Below, piece by piece: positions 32,930 through 43,720 of a stretch of 64,000 bases of DNA (position 1 is the first letter of the stretch; each line of letters starts with the position of its first letter). Source of the DNA: Sulfurospirillum oryzae (lineage in GTDB: Bacteria; Campylobacterota; Campylobacteria; Campylobacterales; Sulfurospirillaceae); NCBI RefSeq assembly GCF_025770725.1, contig NZ_JANZKZ010000001.1, forward strand, positions 1-64,000, in the 5' to 3' direction. Made by a program: the position numbers and the translations under genes. Under the pieces are notes generated by a model. That model was given only the letters and a program-made list of their open reading frames with translations. It was not told where the DNA came from and did not search any database.

Positions 32930-35900
32930 TAGTCCAACTTGTAGTTTTGTAAAACAGCTTTCATGATTTGCTCCATCAATTCTTCATTTGAATCAATTTT
33001 CAATTTTTCAAATTTTGGATTAACAGACAAGAGCAAAATCTCGTATTTCAAGCGGTCAAACTCTCTGGGCACTTCTTGCCAACCGTTGTAAATCTTAGCT
33101 TTGATTTTTTCGGCTGCTTCAAATGAAAATTCTCTTACCAATTCTTCATTGAATGATTCACCCGAAGCATTTTTGATAATGCTATAAAACTCAAAACTGC
33201 CTTTGTCCGGAAAACCCATTCTAGCAGGTAATGAAGCCACTTCATCCAATTCAGTATAAAGTAAACCCAACTGATTTAATATTTCTTCAATTGCCAAACT
33301 TTCTTCTTTTTTCTGTTTTATCAATTCATCCAAACGATTTTGGAACTCTACATATATGGCACTGTTTACTTCGTTTTGTCGGATTACCGTCTCAATGTCT
33401 CTTATGATTTTCTCGGCTTTGTCTGAAGGGTCAAGTTTGATTTCTTTTAGCTTGTTTAGATAATTTGAATCAATAGAAATTTCTGGTAAATGTCCTTTAA
33501 AATTGAGTAATTTGGTACTTTCTTGAATCAGCTTTCTTGTTTTGGTAGCATAAATTTCTGCATCAAAATCCAAACGTTTAAACTCTTCTAAATAAATTTC
33601 ATAAATCTCATTCAGCCACATGTATTTTGTTTTGGATTCTCGAAGAGCGGGGTGTGGTGAAATAGATTCCCACAATTGAACCGCTTCTCTAAAATCGTTT
33701 TCAAATTTTCCATGGTCTATTTCTGATAGCTTCCTTACGATTGCCATTGTGCATTCGTAGCTATCTTCTAATTCTATTTCCACAAAAGGCTTGAATGCTT
33801 CTTCCAAAACCTTGGGGAATGTTTTTACCAAACTTTCTACATCTTCAAACTCGCCAATATCTTCGGGGTCGTAATTCAATGCTTCTTTATAGTTTTGGAA
33901 TACACCCACATAATCCACAATTCGCCCAAACTCTTTAGAAAGATTGGTTACTTTATCATCATAAGGTCGGTTGGTACGTGCTACAGCCTGCAAAAGATTG
34001 TGGTCTCTCAAAGGACTGTCTAAATACATTGTTTGCTCAATAGGAGCATCAAACCCAGTTAAAAGCATATTGCAGACAATGAACACTTTTAGGTTGTTGC
34101 CCATTTTCTGTTCTTCTTCTGTAATTCTTCGTTTAAACTGTTTTATCAGCTTTTTACGCTCAGCATCTTCTTTATAATGGTCTTTGTAAAGTTCATATTT
34201 TTCGCCTTCTTCGTAATTGCCTGTTGAAAAAATGATAGCCATTTCAGAGCGGTCAAAATATTTTAATAGCTCATTGTAATACAACACACAAGCTTCTTTA
34301 TCGCAAGTCACTATTTGCGCTTTGTATCCTTGTGGTTCGAGCATTTCTCGAAAATCGTTGGCAATATCTTTGGCAAGTGTTTCTATTCGCTGAGGGTGTT
34401 TTAAAAATACTTTCCAAGCCGAGACGCGTCTTTCTACGGCTTTTTTTTCGTCTTCGGTAAGTTCAGCTGTGATTTCTTCATAGCCTTGTTTTAGTTTTTC
34501 TTTATCAAGGAACCACTCCATGGGTCCAAAAGTGTAACGAATGGATTTGGTTGCTCCATCATCGATGGCATCTTTAATGCTGTAACGATCTAAATAATAC
34601 TCGTGCCTGCCTTTTTCTTGGTCAACGATGCCAAATTCCTGATGTGTTTTAGGTATGGGCGTGCCTGTAAAGGCAAAACGTTTGGCATTGGGCAATACGG
34701 CTTGTAATTCCATTTGATAATTGCCGTATTGGGTACGGTGGGCTTCATCGATTAACACAATGATATTATCCCGCAAATCTTGGCGGTCGCCTAATTCATC
34801 AAATTTCTGAACAGTGGTAATGAAAACGCCTGAAGGTGCAGTCTTGATAATGTGTTTTAAATCGCCAATATTATTAATGGCTCTTGCATTAGGAAATTCG
34901 CAATCGTCAAATGTGCCACCAATTTGCTCTCGCAAATCTTTGCGGTCAACCACTATGTAAATGGTAGGGTCTTTCAGTTCCTTGCTTTGACGCAATTTGT
35001 AAGCCGTGTAAAGCATTGTCAAACTTTTACCAGAACCTTGGGTATGCCAAATGACGCCTTGATTTAAATCGCTATTGATTACTCGGTCGGCAATTTTATT
35101 GGCAGCTCTTAGTTGTTGATACCGAGCCACTTTTTTAATGATTTTACCTTCTGCTCGTTCAAAGACAATGAAGTGCTGCAGTATGTCCAACACTCGTGCA
35201 GGTTGCAATAATCCAATGATTCCAAGTTTCATTCGCTCTAGCACTTCGCCATTGGGTAAACGATCCACATCAAAATTCCAAAGTCCGTCTTTTTTGTCTT
35301 GATGAGTGAGGCAAAGGTCGTTGGTGGGTTCAAGAATTGGATTTTTACTGCTTACATCTAATATGGTGTCTTTCCATTCATTAAAATAAGAAGAAGAAGC
35401 CCCTGGGATTCCGTATTTGGTGATTCTGCCATTACAAGCCACCCCAAAGCAATGACACATAAAGAGTTTATCGGCTCGTTGGTCATAAGTAGAAAACTGG
35501 CGAACGCCTTCCATCCAATTGGTGCCTTTTCTGGCTCTTTGCTTTGCTTCTATGGGAACTAATGGAATGCCATTAACCAATAGCACAATATCGGTTTTTA
35601 CCATTTTGTAGCCCTGCACCCAATATTGATTGGTGACGATAAAATCATTTACCCAAATATTTTCAAAGTCTATGAAATGAACATCAATGTCTTTGTCTTT
35701 GACAGCAAGAGTAACACCTGAAACCAATTTATCTAAAAACGCTTCATTGCCAAGAATGGGCACGGGATTGTTTAGGTTTTGCAGTAATAATTCAACTGCA
35801 TGGCGGGCAATGTTTTCACTTATACCGTTTATGGCAGTTGTTTTTTCTATGAGTATTTGCTCAATAATGGGTTTAGAAAAAGGGCGTTCATAAATTTTTA

Positions 35901-35991
35901 AATCTTCGTGACTTTTAAACGACCAACCCATTTTACTCAACCATTCAGTTACCGGCTGCTCTACACCTCTTAGTTCTGATAAATTCCCCAT
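32929..35991 (-). CDS. hsdR: type I restriction enzyme motor/endonuclease subunit
   Basis: 1020 residues. The N-terminal nuclease domain shows TDIVLLVNGIPLVPIEAKQ (about 131-149), the D...E-x-K site. The translocase has Walker A TQGSGKSLTM (about 313-322), IIVLIDEAHRTQYG (about 408-421), AFTGTPI and the motif VI region VARTNRPYDD. HsdR cuts unmodified DNA after translocation by the HsdMS-bound complex. It follows hsdS by one base. Wording and codon use look unlike the core genes here and closer to Bacteroidota-type enzymes, which suggests long-distance transfer; a composition test was not done. Confidence 0.95.
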   Translation of the reverse strand: MGNLSELRGVEQPVTEWLSKMGWSFKSHEDLKIYERPFSKPIIEQILIEKTTAINGISENIARHAVELLLQNLNNPVPILGNEAFLDKLVSGVTLAVKDKDIDVHFIDFENIWVNDFIVTNQYWVQGYKMVKTDIVLLVNGIPLVPIEAKQRARKGTNWMEGVRQFSTYDQRADKLFMCHCFGVACNGRITKYGIPGASSSYFNEWKDTILDVSSKNPILEPTNDLCLTHQDKKDGLWNFDVDRLPNGEVLERMKLGIIGLLQPARVLDILQHFIVFERAEGKIIKKVARYQQLRAANKIADRVINSDLNQGVIWHTQGSGKSLTMLYTAYKLRQSKELKDPTIYIVVDRKDLREQIGGTFDDCEFPNARAINNIGDLKHIIKTAPSGVFITTVQKFDELGDRQDLRDNIIVLIDEAHRTQYGNYQMELQAVLPNAKRFAFTGTPIPKTHQEFGIVDQEKGRHEYYLDRYSIKDAIDDGATKSIRYTFGPMEWFLDKEKLKQGYEEITAELTEDEKKAVERRVSAWKVFLKHPQRIETLAKDIANDFREMLEPQGYKAQIVTCDKEACVLYYNELLKYFDRSEMAIIFSTGNYEEGEKYELYKDHYKEDAERKKLIKQFKRRITEEEQKMGNNLKVFIVCNMLLTGFDAPIEQTMYLDSPLRDHNLLQAVARTNRPYDDKVTNLSKEFGRIVDYVGVFQNYKEALNYDPEDIGEFEDVESLVKTFPKVLEEAFKPFVEIELEDSYECTMAIVRKLSEIDHGKFENDFREAVQLWESISPHPALRESKTKYMWLNEIYEIYLEEFKRLDFDAEIYATKTRKLIQESTKLLNFKGHLPEISIDSNYLNKLKEIKLDPSDKAEKIIRDIETVIRQNEVNSAIYVEFQNRLDELIKQKKEESLAIEEILNQLGLLYTELDEVASLPARMGFPDKGSFEFYSIIKNASGESFNEELVREFSFEAAEKIKAKIYNGWQEVPREFDRLKYEILLLSVNPKFEKLKIDSNEELMEQIMKAVLQNYKLD

Positions 35992-35992
35992 A

Positions 35993-37381
35993 TTATTCTG
36001 CCTTTCCTGTATTACTCATTTTTTTAAGGCTGTTTTCAAACTGGGCGATAAACTCAGCTGGCAGCCGCATTTTGCCTGTAAGCAAGTTTTGCATTAAGGA
36101 TTTTTTTAAGCGTTGAAACGTTTGGATTTTGGATTGTTTACCAATTATTTCATTTGAAACTTCATCTAATTTTTCTTTTATGGCTTGTTGCTCTGATTCA
36201 GACGGGATTGGAAGTAAAATCTTGGATAAGCTTGATTTATTTACCCCATAAACTTTAGCTCCTGTTGCCATTCTTTTGATTGAAACGGAAACATTATACA
36301 GATTCATCAAATAACCTTTTATTCCTAAAATTAAATCGTTCGATTTAGGTCTAAGGTGCAAAGTATGAAGCCCTGCAATTACTTTTTTATTTTTAGAATT
36401 AATTATTTCAATAGATTTCCCCACACCATCCCAATCTTCAGAAGCATCTGCAACGACCAAATCACCATCCTGTAATTTTTCATATTTCTTTTCAAGTTCT
36501 GTTGGGATAAATGGAACTGATTCAATTGAAAGGTCAAGAATTCTATCAAATTTTGTATGTATATCACCGTAATGAATATTTCCAACTTCTCCTTCATCAA
36601 TTAAAATTGACCTTGAATATGAAGAAGTAGGATAAAAGTCGAAAAGTTGCTTAATGGTTTTTACTTCCCACCCCATCGGCACTTTCCCAAATTTTTCGTA
36701 TTCATAAAACTCATCTTCTGTACGCCACGAGCCATCTGGTTTTAGTTTGCCGGTGAGCAAGTCTTGCATTAGGGCTTTTTTGAGCTTTTCGGCTGCCTTT
36801 ATGCTGTTTTGCGTAGCAGCTATGGTTTCATCTACCATGGAAAGAATAGTAGCTATGGCAGTTTGTTCAGGGGTAGGTGGTTTTGGTAGGATTGTTTTTG
36901 TGTAGAGTTTCCAATCCAAGTTTCTTATACCTGTTGTCTGATACTGCATACTTGCTGTAATCCCCATTTCGTACATCTGTTGTAAGCAATAGTATAGGTA
37001 AGTAGGATCGATTTCTGAGTCAAGTGAAATTCGCTGTATAAAATTAGCAAAAGCCCAATCCGTTTTGGCTATTTCATTTGTGATTAAGCCAACTCTGCCA
37101 ACTGGTTGAGAATCACTTCCACCACTTCGCTCTATCAATATGTCGCCTGAAGATAATAGTTTCTCAATTCTCTTAATCGGCTTTAAGGTTCGAAATGCGA
37201 CATCTGATAAATCAAGTTTACCATCATTCGAAAAATTTGTACTTCTGATTACGCCAATTTCGTTTTTATCAGGTTCTGTTCCCCAATCTCCTGCATCATT
37301 TTTAACAAGGGCATTTTTGAGTTTAAAAGTTGAGAACCCATTGCTAACTTTCCCAAGTTTAGAAATTTGCTCTTCTATCAA
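35993..37381 (-). CDS. hsdS: type I restriction-modification specificity subunit
   Basis: 462 residues with two target-recognition domains (about 20-165 and 230-390), each followed by a conserved helical spacer: TAIATILSMVDETIAATQNS...ALMQDLLTGKL (about 183-230) and QQAIKEKLDEVSNEII...SLMQNLLTGKM (about 400-445). The repeat of LMQ(D/N)LLTGK is the HsdS central/C-terminal repeat. The two recognition domains set the bipartite target; the target cannot be read from sequence. It overlaps hsdM by 4 bases and precedes hsdR by 1. Confidence 0.94.
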   Translation of the reverse strand: MIEEQISKLGKVSNGFSTFKLKNALVKNDAGDWGTEPDKNEIGVIRSTNFSNDGKLDLSDVAFRTLKPIKRIEKLLSSGDILIERSGGSDSQPVGRVGLITNEIAKTDWAFANFIQRISLDSEIDPTYLYYCLQQMYEMGITASMQYQTTGIRNLDWKLYTKTILPKPPTPEQTAIATILSMVDETIAATQNSIKAAEKLKKALMQDLLTGKLKPDGSWRTEDEFYEYEKFGKVPMGWEVKTIKQLFDFYPTSSYSRSILIDEGEVGNIHYGDIHTKFDRILDLSIESVPFIPTELEKKYEKLQDGDLVVADASEDWDGVGKSIEIINSKNKKVIAGLHTLHLRPKSNDLILGIKGYLMNLYNVSVSIKRMATGAKVYGVNKSSLSKILLPIPSESEQQAIKEKLDEVSNEIIGKQSKIQTFQRLKKSLMQNLLTGKMRLPAEFIAQFENSLKKMSNTGKAE

Positions 37382-39456
37382 TTCAACACCTTTAAAAGTT
37401 CATCAATCATATTACCCAAAGTATTCTCTTGGTTGATTGTGGCTTTAAATTCAGTAATGGCTTGTTTTAAGTCAATTTCTTCTTCGGGTTCAAAAGTGTC
37501 CACATAGCGAGGTATGTTTAGATTAAACTCATTTTCTTCCAACTCTTCCATATCGGCAATGGCAAAGTAGCGTTTGCGCAGCTCTGGGTCTTGCAACATT
37601 GTAATGAGTTCCTGCTCCACGGCATCAATGGCTTGGCGTTCTTTTTCGGCTTGCTCGTGAGCAGCTGCTATTTTGTTGTCTTTTTCGTTGGTGAGTTTAT
37701 CCAAAGTATTTTTGGCAGTTTCTACAGCTTTCAAATGAGTTTTGGTAGGTTTTTCTTTTTTAGCTTCTTTATCGATAATAGCTTTTTGGGCTTTTGTCAA
37801 TTTTTCGGTTTGCATTGCTATGTCTTCTGCATAATATTCCTCAATTTCCAAAAGCTTAAAATCAAGGTCTTCTTGTATCAAGTTTTTTAGTCTTGGTTTT
37901 TCAGAGCCAATCCAAGTTTTGGCAGCATCTATATCGCCCCAACTTTCTAAAATGGTGGAAATACGCAATATGTCGTGTGGTAGTAAAGTATTCATATTGG
38001 CTGCTTCTTTATACCAACCTTCTCTGGCGGCATACACCATCAATACTTTGTCTTTACGGTGCTCGGGTTTGTTTTTGTTGATAAACAAAATGGCACCCGG
38101 GATGGTAGTGCCATAAAACAAATTACCAGGCAATACCACTATAGCATCTATAATATTGTGCATTTCAGTAAACTCGCCATTGTGGTCAATCTTGCCTTGC
38201 AAAAATCCCCTGCGGATTAGATACTCATCATCTGCTTTGCGGTTTTGTCCGTCTTCTTCCTCGGTTTTTTCGGGTTGACCACGGAACAAAACACCTTGAG
38301 GACAAACCACGCCCGCTTTGCCGTCATCTTTTATGGAAGCAATAATGTGTTGCAAAAAAGCAAAATCTCCGTTGGAATAAGGCGGTGTGCCATAGACTAG
38401 ACGTTCATAAGGGTCGCAATAGCCTTCTTTTGGGTATTCCAATTGTGGTGAGCCATCTTTTTTGTTGATTGTTTTACCTTTGCTGTCTTTTTTGGGCTGT
38501 CCTGTTTTTGTCCAATTCTCTTGTGAGAAAGGAAAATTAGCCATACACAAATCAAATTGCTTAATCGCCAATTCGTTATCTTCTTCAATAAATTTTGGAT
38601 CGAGTAAAGTGTCGCCTTTTTCAATGCGGGCATCCAAGCCGTGCAAAATCATATTGATATTAGCAATCGCCCAAGTATTCCAAACATCTTCTTGTCCAAA
38701 AAGTCGAATGGCTTTAGCATTGTTGTAATTGACTTTGCAGTATTTGGCAGCATTAATCAAGAAGCCCCCCGAGCCACAAGTAGGGTCATAAATGGTATTG
38801 CCTTTTTGAGGTTTGAGATAACGCACAATAATATCCACAACTTCCTGTGGTGTATAAAATTGTCCTGCGGTAGTACCGCCTTTGTTTTCATCTGCAAATC
38901 GCTTGATTAAATATTCATAAGCATCACCCAACACATCTACTGAAGCATTTTTGTTGCTCAAATCCACTGCATCTAAGTAGCTCACTAAGGCTGTCAAAAC
39001 CTGTGGACTTAACTTTTTACTTCCTGAACCATCTGGTGCAGGCTCATTCCAACGTACGGTATTGATAACACCTTTAAGAACGGCTTTGCCGTTTCTGTCT
39101 ACATTGGCATCTGCGATTTCGTTTACGGCTTTGTTTAATTTTTCATTTTTCTTGTCGGGCGAGGCATCACGCACATCTTTCCAAAAACAACCTTCAGGAA
39201 TTTTGAAGTCGTGCTTTTGAGTTACAATGATTTTTTTCTCGGCTTCTGTAGGTTGTCTACCTTCTCGCTTTACAAATTCTTTGATTTCGTTTTCCGTTTC
39301 CCATTCGTAATTGTCGGAAAGTCGTTTGAAAAAGAGTAGCGAAAGAATGTAAGCTTTGTAATCTTCAACCTTGTCACGAAGAATGTCAGCCATTCCAAAA
39401 AGTGTACTGCCTAATGCTTGTTTTGTTATCATATATTTTCTATCCCTTATAGTCAT
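37378..39456 (-). CDS. hsdM: type I restriction-modification N6-adenine methyltransferase
   Basis: 692 residues. The N-terminal HsdM helical domain is followed by the AdoMet site TIYDPTCGSGGFLINA (about 219-234). The catalytic motif IV reads DLCMANFPFSQENW, where most HsdM have NPPF, so the first Pro is replaced by Phe. A long charged coiled coil near the C-terminus (AQKAIIDKEAKKEKPTKTHLKAVETAKN...) probably contacts HsdS. A good RBS (AAGGGAT) stands before the inner ATG at 39432, which may be the real start. It is the first gene of the RM operon, read leftwards from the right end of the element. Confidence 0.94.
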   Translation of the reverse strand: MTIRDRKYMITKQALGSTLFGMADILRDKVEDYKAYILSLLFFKRLSDNYEWETENEIKEFVKREGRQPTEAEKKIIVTQKHDFKIPEGCFWKDVRDASPDKKNEKLNKAVNEIADANVDRNGKAVLKGVINTVRWNEPAPDGSGSKKLSPQVLTALVSYLDAVDLSNKNASVDVLGDAYEYLIKRFADENKGGTTAGQFYTPQEVVDIIVRYLKPQKGNTIYDPTCGSGGFLINAAKYCKVNYNNAKAIRLFGQEDVWNTWAIANINMILHGLDARIEKGDTLLDPKFIEEDNELAIKQFDLCMANFPFSQENWTKTGQPKKDSKGKTINKKDGSPQLEYPKEGYCDPYERLVYGTPPYSNGDFAFLQHIIASIKDDGKAGVVCPQGVLFRGQPEKTEEEDGQNRKADDEYLIRRGFLQGKIDHNGEFTEMHNIIDAIVVLPGNLFYGTTIPGAILFINKNKPEHRKDKVLMVYAAREGWYKEAANMNTLLPHDILRISTILESWGDIDAAKTWIGSEKPRLKNLIQEDLDFKLLEIEEYYAEDIAMQTEKLTKAQKAIIDKEAKKEKPTKTHLKAVETAKNTLDKLTNEKDNKIAAAHEQAEKERQAIDAVEQELITMLQDPELRKRYFAIADMEELEENEFNLNIPRYVDTFEPEEEIDLKQAITEFKATINQENTLGNMIDELLKVLN

Positions 39457-39558
39457 TTTCTAATTTTAATATTAAGTGCATAACCATTGTTAAACATAAT
39501 ATTATATGCAAGATAGCCTGAAAATCAACAGATAAGATACAGAAAAGATGTTGTAAAC

Positions 39559-39788
39559 AACGGGGTCAACGGGTTAAAAAAATCTGATAAAAGTTTTTCT
39601 ATTCCATATTTCAATGATATGAGGCAAAAAGTAAAGATAAAAGGCTGAGTATTTTTCTGAGCCAAAAGTGAGCCAAATTGTGCCAAAAATGGGTCAAAAT
39701 TTAAGACCTCCGACTCCAGAGACAATAATTAAAAGTTATAGATGAGTTGTTGGAAAGTTCGATAATATAAGGATTTGTGAAGAGTAAG
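39559..39788. repeat. right end of element 2
   Basis: It matches 22691-22927 and shares AACGGGGTCAACGGGTT at its inner edge and the GAGCCAAA/GTGCCAAA direct repeats at 39659-39700. One unit fewer is present than in element 1. The region abuts the CCA end of the tRNA. 39457-39788 has no gene. Confidence 0.75.
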
Positions 39789-39865
39789 TGGTGTCAAGAG
39801 AGGGACTCGAACCCTCGACCTCCGGCTTATGAGACCAGCGCTCTAACCAGCTGAGCTACCTTGAC
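39789..39865 (-). tRNA. tRNA-Met (CAT anticodon), integration target
   Basis: A full 77-base cloverleaf including an encoded CCA: acceptor GTCAAGG/TCTTGAC (one G-T pair), D-arm GCTC/GAGC with AGCTGGTTA, anticodon loop CTCATAA, T-arm GAGGG-TTCGAGT-CCCTC. The anticodon is CAT, so elongator Met, or Ile if the C is lysidine-modified; the non-initiator acceptor pairing excludes an initiator. Its 3' half is repeated at 22928 and 15119 as att sites. Confidence 0.95.
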
Positions 39866-40024
39866 ATGGTTAAAAGAGGTTGGCATTATATAGTCATAAA
39901 ACTTATACTTAGGTTAATTAAGACGTCTTTCTCAAAAGATGAAAAAAAACTGAAAACATTGAGTATAACAGACTAAACTTTTACTGCTTTTTTCTTGACT
40001 TTTGAGCCATATTTGTGTAAAATT

Positions 40025-40051
40025 TTGTCACTCGAAATAAGCGAGTGCTAA
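40025..40051. promoter_or_regulatory. imperfect CIRCE element (HrcA operator) before groES
   Basis: TTGTCACTC-N9-GAGTGCTAA; the right half matches the CIRCE consensus GAGTGCTAA exactly, and the left half differs from TTAGCACTC at two positions. It lies 26 bases before the groES ATG, the usual place for HrcA repression of groESL. Confidence 0.8.
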
Positions 40052-40076
40052 AAATTTTAGTCAAAAGGACATTCAA

Positions 40077-40343
40077 ATGACTTTCAAACCATTAGGAAAA
40101 AGAGTACTTCTTGAGAGAATCGAAGAAGCGACTACCACTGCTTCAGGTATTATCATCCCTGACAATGCTAAGGAAAAACCTCTTAGCGGTATTGTGAGAG
40201 CAGTAAGTCCAAAAGTTGCAGAAAAAGGTCTTGTTTCAGTTGGTGACAAAGTTGTGTTTGCAAAATATGCAGGTACAGAGATCACTTTAGAAGGTAAAAC
40301 TTACCTTGTAATGAACGTTGACGACCTCTTAGGCGTTTTATAA
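40077..40343 (+). CDS. groES: GroES co-chaperonin
   Basis: 88 residues of the Cpn10 fold: [21 protein letters not shown] opens the chain, a mobile loop ([18 protein letters not shown]) contacts GroEL, and the C-terminus reads [12 protein letters not shown]. It caps GroEL during protein folding. Expression is expected to be heat-inducible via the CIRCE element upstream. groEL follows after 27 bases in the same operon. Confidence 0.98.
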   Translation: MTFKPLGKRVLLERIEEATTTASGIIIPDNAKEKPLSGIVRAVSPKVAEKGLVSVGDKVVFAKYAGTEITLEGKTYLVMNVDDLLGVL

Positions 40344-40355
40344 TCAATCAAATAG

Positions 40356-42011
<1,656 letters not shown>

Positions 42012-42032
42012 TTCATTCCCCCTGCTTTACAT

Positions 42033-42056
42033 GTAAAGCCATTTCGGTGGCTTTAC
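42033..42056 (+). terminator. groEL terminator
   Basis: GTAAAGCCA (42033-42041) and TGGCTTTAC (42048-42056) form a 9-bp stem. The left arm overlaps the TTTACATGTAAA palindrome at 42026-42037, which could form a competing hairpin. The T run after it is weak. Confidence 0.65.
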
Positions 42057-42071
42057 GCTTTCATAAACATC

Positions 42072-42857
42072 ATGAAAAAATTAACTCTTAGCTTCATCCT
42101 TCTCATCCATTCACTTTTCGCTGCTGACTCACTCATCGATGCCTTGCTCGATGGCAACCTCACGCATAAGATCAATGCCAATTACAATGAAGGCAACGAA
42201 GATGAGACGGCGGCGTATACAAGTACAAAAACCCAAAAGATACTGTTTCACTATCAGACAGCTCCCATAGGAGGTCTTAAACTTGAAGTGGCGACACAAT
42301 CTTTTGCAACGGAAACACACCAAAGTAGCATGGACAATACCATCTATTACACCGAAGCGCTTTATCGTGGTAATGCAGATGACCTTAGTTACAAACTAAG
42401 TGCAAACTACTACGCTGATACCTATCGTCAAAATATCTCCCAAAATGGACTTTCAACCACCAATGCTGTGGGACTTAAAGCTCAGGTGAATTATGAAAAT
42501 TTTGGAAGCTACATCGCCTACTCAAAAGTGGGAGAAGGCAGTCACAGTGTGAGTGGAAATTTAGAGGGAAAAGATCATCTTTTGCCAACCTCTTCTGTGA
42601 TCAGCTCCAACAATTACACGCCTAATACCGCCGCGTATGCCATTGATCTAAACTACTCGCCTCGCCAAGATATTACACTAGGATCGCGTTATGTCATTGC
42701 CAATGAGATGCAAACCAACCTTTCCTACACGGGTGTGTATAGCAATTTTCAGCTCAATGAAATCGCCAAAGGACTCAACCTTGGTCTTACTTTCGACAAA
42801 ACAGGCATCGCGAAACAAAACGATCAGTTTGGGATTAACATCAAAAGTAAGTTTTAA
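42072..42857 (+). CDS. outer-membrane beta-barrel-like protein
   Basis: 261 residues with a signal peptide (MKKLTLSFILLIHSLFAADS). The rest shows alternating polar/apolar strands with Tyr, Thr and Asn (for example YKLSANYYADTYRQNI, INYENFGSYIAYSKVG-like repeats) and ends in a Phe (GINIKSKF), as outer-membrane barrels do. It looks like a small porin or the N-terminal-shortened relative of OprD-type porins. Function is not known. It ends 4 bases inside the convergent YitT gene. Confidence 0.7.
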   Translation: MKKLTLSFILLIHSLFAADSLIDALLDGNLTHKINANYNEGNEDETAAYTSTKTQKILFHYQTAPIGGLKLEVATQSFATETHQSSMDNTIYYTEALYRGNADDLSYKLSANYYADTYRQNISQNGLSTTNAVGLKAQVNYENFGSYIAYSKVGEGSHSVSGNLEGKDHLLPTSSVISSNNYTPNTAAYAIDLNYSPRQDITLGSRYVIANEMQTNLSYTGVYSNFQLNEIAKGLNLGLTFDKTGIAKQNDQFGINIKSKF

Positions 42858-43687
42858 TGCCCACGCCCTAAGAGTTCTGAGGCTTCCATAACCACCATAA
42901 ACGCTTCACTATCAATTTTTTGAATCAACTCTTTCAGTAAAGGCACTTTACGATTTTCAACCACTAAAAAAATCATACGTTTGTTTTCATGCGCATAGAT
43001 ACCATCACCTTGAACAATAGTGCCGTTTTTGCCCAGATGAAGGACAATCTGAGAGCAAAGTTCTTCGATCTTAGAAGAGACGATATGCACTACTTTTTTA
43101 GCAGGTCCGCGGGTTAAGAACATATCGACACTCTTAGCAGTGATGTAAATGCTCACCAAACTCCACAATGCCAAGTCCACATTTTTAGAGATAAATGCAA
43201 TCGCAATGATAATGAGCATATCGATGAAAAGCATCACCGAAGAGGCTTTAATGCTCGTCTTAGAAGCGACGATTTTAGCAATGATGGTTGAGCCTCCAGC
43301 GGATGCGTGACCACTTAAAATAAACCCCAAACCGATGCCAATAGCTATTCCTCCGAAGATGGAGGCCAAGATAACATCGTGGCTGAGTGCCTTTACATGT
43401 AAAAACTCAACCATCACGTCTATACACAATGAGGTAAAGCCAATCGCAATGATACTTCGAATTGTAAAGTGACGCCCAAAGTATTTCGTACCTAAAAGCA
43501 GAAGCGGTGCGTTAATGAGCATCATCAAAACACCCACAGGGAGTTTAAAAATATAATGCCCCAAGAGCGCCATACCCGATGTTCCTCCCGTAACCAACGC
43601 ATTGGGGATAAACAAGGCAACAACACCGAAGCTCAAAGAGAGTGAGCCTAAAAAGATATAACTGTAATTTTTGAGTTCTGATTTCAC
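42854..43687 (-). CDS. YitT family membrane protein (DUF2179 C-terminus)
   Basis: 277 residues. The N-terminal ~200 form five membrane helices of the YitT family (GGTSGMALLGHYIFKLPVGVLMMLINAPLL is a typical block) and the cytoplasmic C-terminus is a DUF2179 domain (ALVEN-like VFLVVENRKVPLLKELIQKIDSEAFMVV). The family is of unknown function; a transporter or regulator role is proposed for some. It carries TTACATGTAA at 43393-43402 inside the gene and another just upstream (43696). It is convergent with the porin-like gene. Confidence 0.88.
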   Translation of the reverse strand: MKSELKNYSYIFLGSLSLSFGVVALFIPNALVTGGTSGMALLGHYIFKLPVGVLMMLINAPLLLLGTKYFGRHFTIRSIIAIGFTSLCIDVMVEFLHVKALSHDVILASIFGGIAIGIGLGFILSGHASAGGSTIIAKIVASKTSIKASSVMLFIDMLIIIAIAFISKNVDLALWSLVSIYITAKSVDMFLTRGPAKKVVHIVSSKIEELCSQIVLHLGKNGTIVQGDGIYAHENKRMIFLVVENRKVPLLKELIQKIDSEAFMVVMEASELLGRGH

Positions 43688-43720
43688 AAGAAGCCTTACA
43701 TGTAAGAAATTGGCGGTATT

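Noticed and set aside
15119-39788. complete prophage
   Set aside because: No terminase, portal, capsid, tail or lysis genes are seen; only integrase, primase, regulator and cargo remain.
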